From the NCBI RefSeq assembly GCF_022201045.2, contig NC_068557.1, positions 32,341,501 to 32,405,500 of the forward strand: DNA of 64,000 bases, given 5' to 3'. The notes below the pieces were generated by a model that was not told where the DNA came from, did no database searches, and saw only the letters and a program-made list of their open reading frames with translations. Both the position numbers and the translations under genes were made by a program. Source of the DNA: Citrus sinensis (taxonomy: Eukaryota; Streptophyta; Magnoliopsida; Sapindales; Rutaceae). Below, in pieces: positions 60,916 through 64,000 of the stretch (positions are counted from its first letter, which is position 1; every line of letters starts with the position of its first letter).

Positions 60916-63900
60916 CAACAGTCCATTAACAGTAGCCAAAAACACCAAGAAACAATTACACTCACTCAACTAGATCACTCAAGAAAATGACCAAAAGCTA
61001 AAGTACAACAAGACAAAGAAGCCGAAACCCACCGGCAAGAATCTCTCTTAAAGGGTATCTATAAAACTAAGAGAGGAAAAGAAAAAGAAAAAGAAAAAGA
61101 ATTATATAAAACGGGTAAAGAAAGAGCAAAAGTAAGACGACCCAGAAAAGGATAATTCTTCAAACAGGCAAAGACACCAAGAAAAAGAGAAAAAAAGAAA
61201 AGAGTGAGATGGGTTCGTTAAGGAAAGTTACAAAGAGAGAAAGAAACGGTCATGTGGTGATCCGAAATTCTGAATCAACAACAACATTGAAAAATAATAA
61301 AAGAGACACAAGTGGAGAGATCGTGAAGGTCACTCCCTCATGCACTAGCTTCCACGAAGACCATGATTCGAGGAGGGCTCATTTTTGTGCGTACAAGTTA
61401 CAACCAAATTCGATATACCACTATTAGTTTATTTTTCAAACACAATAGCATAGAAGAGAATGATTCACAGGGGGTTACACAGAGAGAGAGGCTAGCCCAG
61501 GATTGAGTCGATGAAAGATGTCTTTGTACTCTTTCTTATGATTGGATATTGGAAATAAAAGATTTGCTTTTTTTTTTTTTTTTTTTTTCCCCTTCTTGGC
61601 TGACATGTTATTATGGGACCTGTCTATGGTACAGATTCTGTAACAAACATCTCCCGTCAACCCACCATCCGATCTTCTATTGTTTAGTTTCTCACTCCAC
61701 ATCCAACCACATCCAACGGCTGATGCTGCAGTCTGTAGCTTACAGATTCTGTAAGCTAGTCAAGCCCGTTATTATGTATAGCGTAACATCAACTGAGTAA
61801 CTGACTAACCTTGTACTTTCCCTGCTTTAGTTGTAAACTCTTCTTTCTCACGAGAAGGAAAGTGAGGGTTTCATTAAATATCAAATATGTGAATACATTT
61901 TTCACTTCAGCCAGAAAAGGATCCGTCCATACAACATTTTTGTTACTCCTTAAAATTATCTTAGCTGAGCATTACATGATCTACAGGTGTATTAAAAATT
62001 AATATTTTGAAACTCTTTTCTTTGATTTTAAATTTTTGAAAGGATAAATTTTATATTATACTATCGTGAATTAATTATCTTTTATTTTAAAAAAATTTAA
62101 ATTATCTTCATTTATTTTTAAAAGAAAGTTAAAAAAATGGATGGAAAATGTCTTCTTAACAAAAAAAAATGTAAATTAATGTTTTTTTTTAAAAAAAAAG
62201 TAATTTAAAGATAATCAATTTATGGAGGAGTAATCTAAAATTAATCCTTTCTAAAATCACCCGAACAGTCTCTATTTGGAAAACTCTGATATGCAGTAAC
62301 GCAATCATTTTTTTTTATCGTGGGATGCTTAATTGTATATATAGATATTTTGTGTGATTATGATTGTAGTTGAACGACAATGCAGCATAGAGAGGAGAGC
62401 TCATGAGGTTGTCATAATTGACGGGATGGAGCCATTGAGGGAGGTAAATGAAAAGGACCCGCTAGAATGATTAAGTTTAATTAATTATGATTCATGATAC
62501 ATGACACAAATTAAATTAAAAATGGTTTCCCAGACTTTTTTATGCGTTAACAAATTAATAATGGTTCCGCAAACCATAGAATCTCTCCCCAATTTTGTTT
62601 TCTTTTCTTTAGCTCCATTATTTTTACGAAGAACTTTGAAATTAACAGCTTGGAAATGAAGAAAAGGAAAATGTCAAGCCAAACATAAGAGAAGCTGTTA
62701 ATTCACTCAGCAGTAGCTTACAATACCCCATTTTAGGCGTGAGATGACTTTGAACCAACACTATTAGGTGCAACTAAATGAGAAATGTCTGCATTTTCTT
62801 CTCTTTTTAACTTTCTTGATCAAGGAGTTTAGTTGTGTCAAATTTATTTATCTCTACCCCCCAGATAATGAATCCTAATAATGGTTGCCATCTCAGATCA
62901 TTGTTTCTTAACTCGTTGCAACAACCCCAATCCAATCCCAATTAACAGGTCCTTCACACGCCAGAGATAATTATTGTCCAATATCCAGACAGGGAGAGCA
63001 AATTATGGTTACTTAACCACTGAAAAATTTTTAATCTCCTCAAAATTGAAGGGAAAAACAAATAAGTCACAAAAGGGTTCCAGCCTGTTGCATGAGTTCC
63101 CGTTACAAATTAAGCAGAGGAGTAAACATCAACAGGCTGGTAGGGGGCTAAGTCTAGACATTAAACATTAGAAAGACAGCTATGATGATGGTGAAACATG
63201 CACATAACTAGCATGGCCCTCCATTCTATGTTCAAACAACATGCAGCTATCGATAGAGGCTCACTGGTGACTAGAACTGCAAAATCAACTCTGGCAAACA
63301 TTATGGGCTACACGGCCAACAAAGGCGTATAAATTAATGGAGTCTTTATGTCATTTACCAACTTCTGTATAATTTGATAAAAAGGCTGGTAATAGTACAA
63401 GCAGATTTCTTCAAACAAGCAGTACTATGAAAATTAACATACCAATGTATGTGTTAGCAAGCAGTAGATTTCTAGCCAAGCTTACAGTGTAAGGTAAAAG
63501 TGCAACTGCTTGTGGAAGGCAGTTAAAAGAATAGAACTTCTTAGCAAAAAAACAGTCTATCACCTTTGTTATCTTCACCAAAGTTTTCTTCAACTTGTGC
63601 ATGAAACACTTCTATTTAGAGGATATGCCATAGAAGAAATAATGAGGAAAGTCTCAAAAGTACATCATCAGCCATTAGTACCATGTTACCCCCCTCAATT
63701 TTGAAACAATGCAAGAGTAAGATAAGTTCAAGCTTAGTATATGTAAAGAGAGAAAAACACTTCATATTCATGTTCTATCCATGGACATCGACTTGATTAG
63801 AAGTAAGAAAATTCTGAACTCCAAATTCACGTGAGTGAACTAGTCAAGGGTTAGGATCTCAAAAATAATATGAGCCCAATTATCATACAAAAGCAATGCC

Positions 63901-64000
63901 AACAACAGCAATCAGAAACAGATTCTACTCCTTGGCCTTTCTTTTTCTACCCCTGCTCATTAAGTTCACAAAACATAGTATCAAGTGTTTTGCCTAGAAC
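60916..64000. other. Region upstream of RhoGDI to window end
   Basis: 60916-61200 is A/G-rich and likely RhoGDI leader. 61567-61588 is a poly-T run. From 62 to 64 kb I see no confident gene. At the right edge, a minus-strand stretch near 63925-63952 could encode the C-terminus GRKRKAKE before a stop and might be the last exon of a gene entering from the right; this is weak. Confidence 0.35.

Overview
This is a plant nuclear window: AT-rich intergenic DNA, genes broken into short exons by GT..AG introns, chloroplast- and mitochondrion-targeted products encoded in the nucleus, and miniature transposons and microsatellites between genes. Protein similarity points to a eudicot, probably a rosid. 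My impression is Citrus or another Sapindales, but the window does not prove it.

Layout. 1-1866 (-): 3'-truncated SOBER1-type acyl-protein thioesterase. 2117-2995: hAT element. 5204-5902 (-): Mediator subunit MED11. 8112-9771 (+): mitochondrial pyruvate carrier, MPC2 type. 10585-12950 (-): BCL7-domain SWI/SNF subunit (BDH type). 15144-17138 (+): plastid GAR transformylase. 19401-20901 (-): DUF506 protein. 24397-25592 (+): alkaline ceramidase. 26456-30540 (-): CDP-diacylglycerol synthase. 30.5-37.4 kb: gene-poor, AT-rich, with a short hairpin-rich insertion flanked by a 17-bp direct repeat. 37389-38435 (+): phytocyanin-like (ENODL) protein. 38871-42268 (-): TFIIF alpha (RAP74). 42.3-46.5 kb: hAT element, long AT microsatellite, twin-hairpin foldback and a long-TIR element. 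46488-51071 (+): fumarylacetoacetase. 51568-52720: Pack-MULE-like transposon. 52879-53535 (+): BAG5-type co-chaperone. 54050-54364 (-): small cysteine-rich secreted protein. 58906-60915 (-): RhoGDI.

From memory of the Arabidopsis map, gene order recalls two blocks. SOBER1/MPC/BDH1/CES1/CDS matches At4g22300-At4g22340, and DUF506/FAH/BAG5/Cys-rich/RhoGDI matches At1g12030-At1g12070. MED11, GART and TFIIF alpha are interspersed. The genes are ordinary housekeeping or regulatory loci and do not form a joint pathway.

The most unusual object is the 1.15-kb element at 51568-52720. It has 95-bp terminal inverted repeats and a perfect 10-bp target duplication. Inside are two head-to-head coding units: an intact ubiquitin monomer (+) that keeps the 3' end of its leader intron, and a spliceable 79-residue hydrophobic-N-terminus protein frame (-), with start codons 53 bp apart. 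It lies 158 bp upstream of the BAG5 start. Exon boundaries were placed by eye from reading frame, splice consensus and remembered homologues. They are predictions without transcript support.
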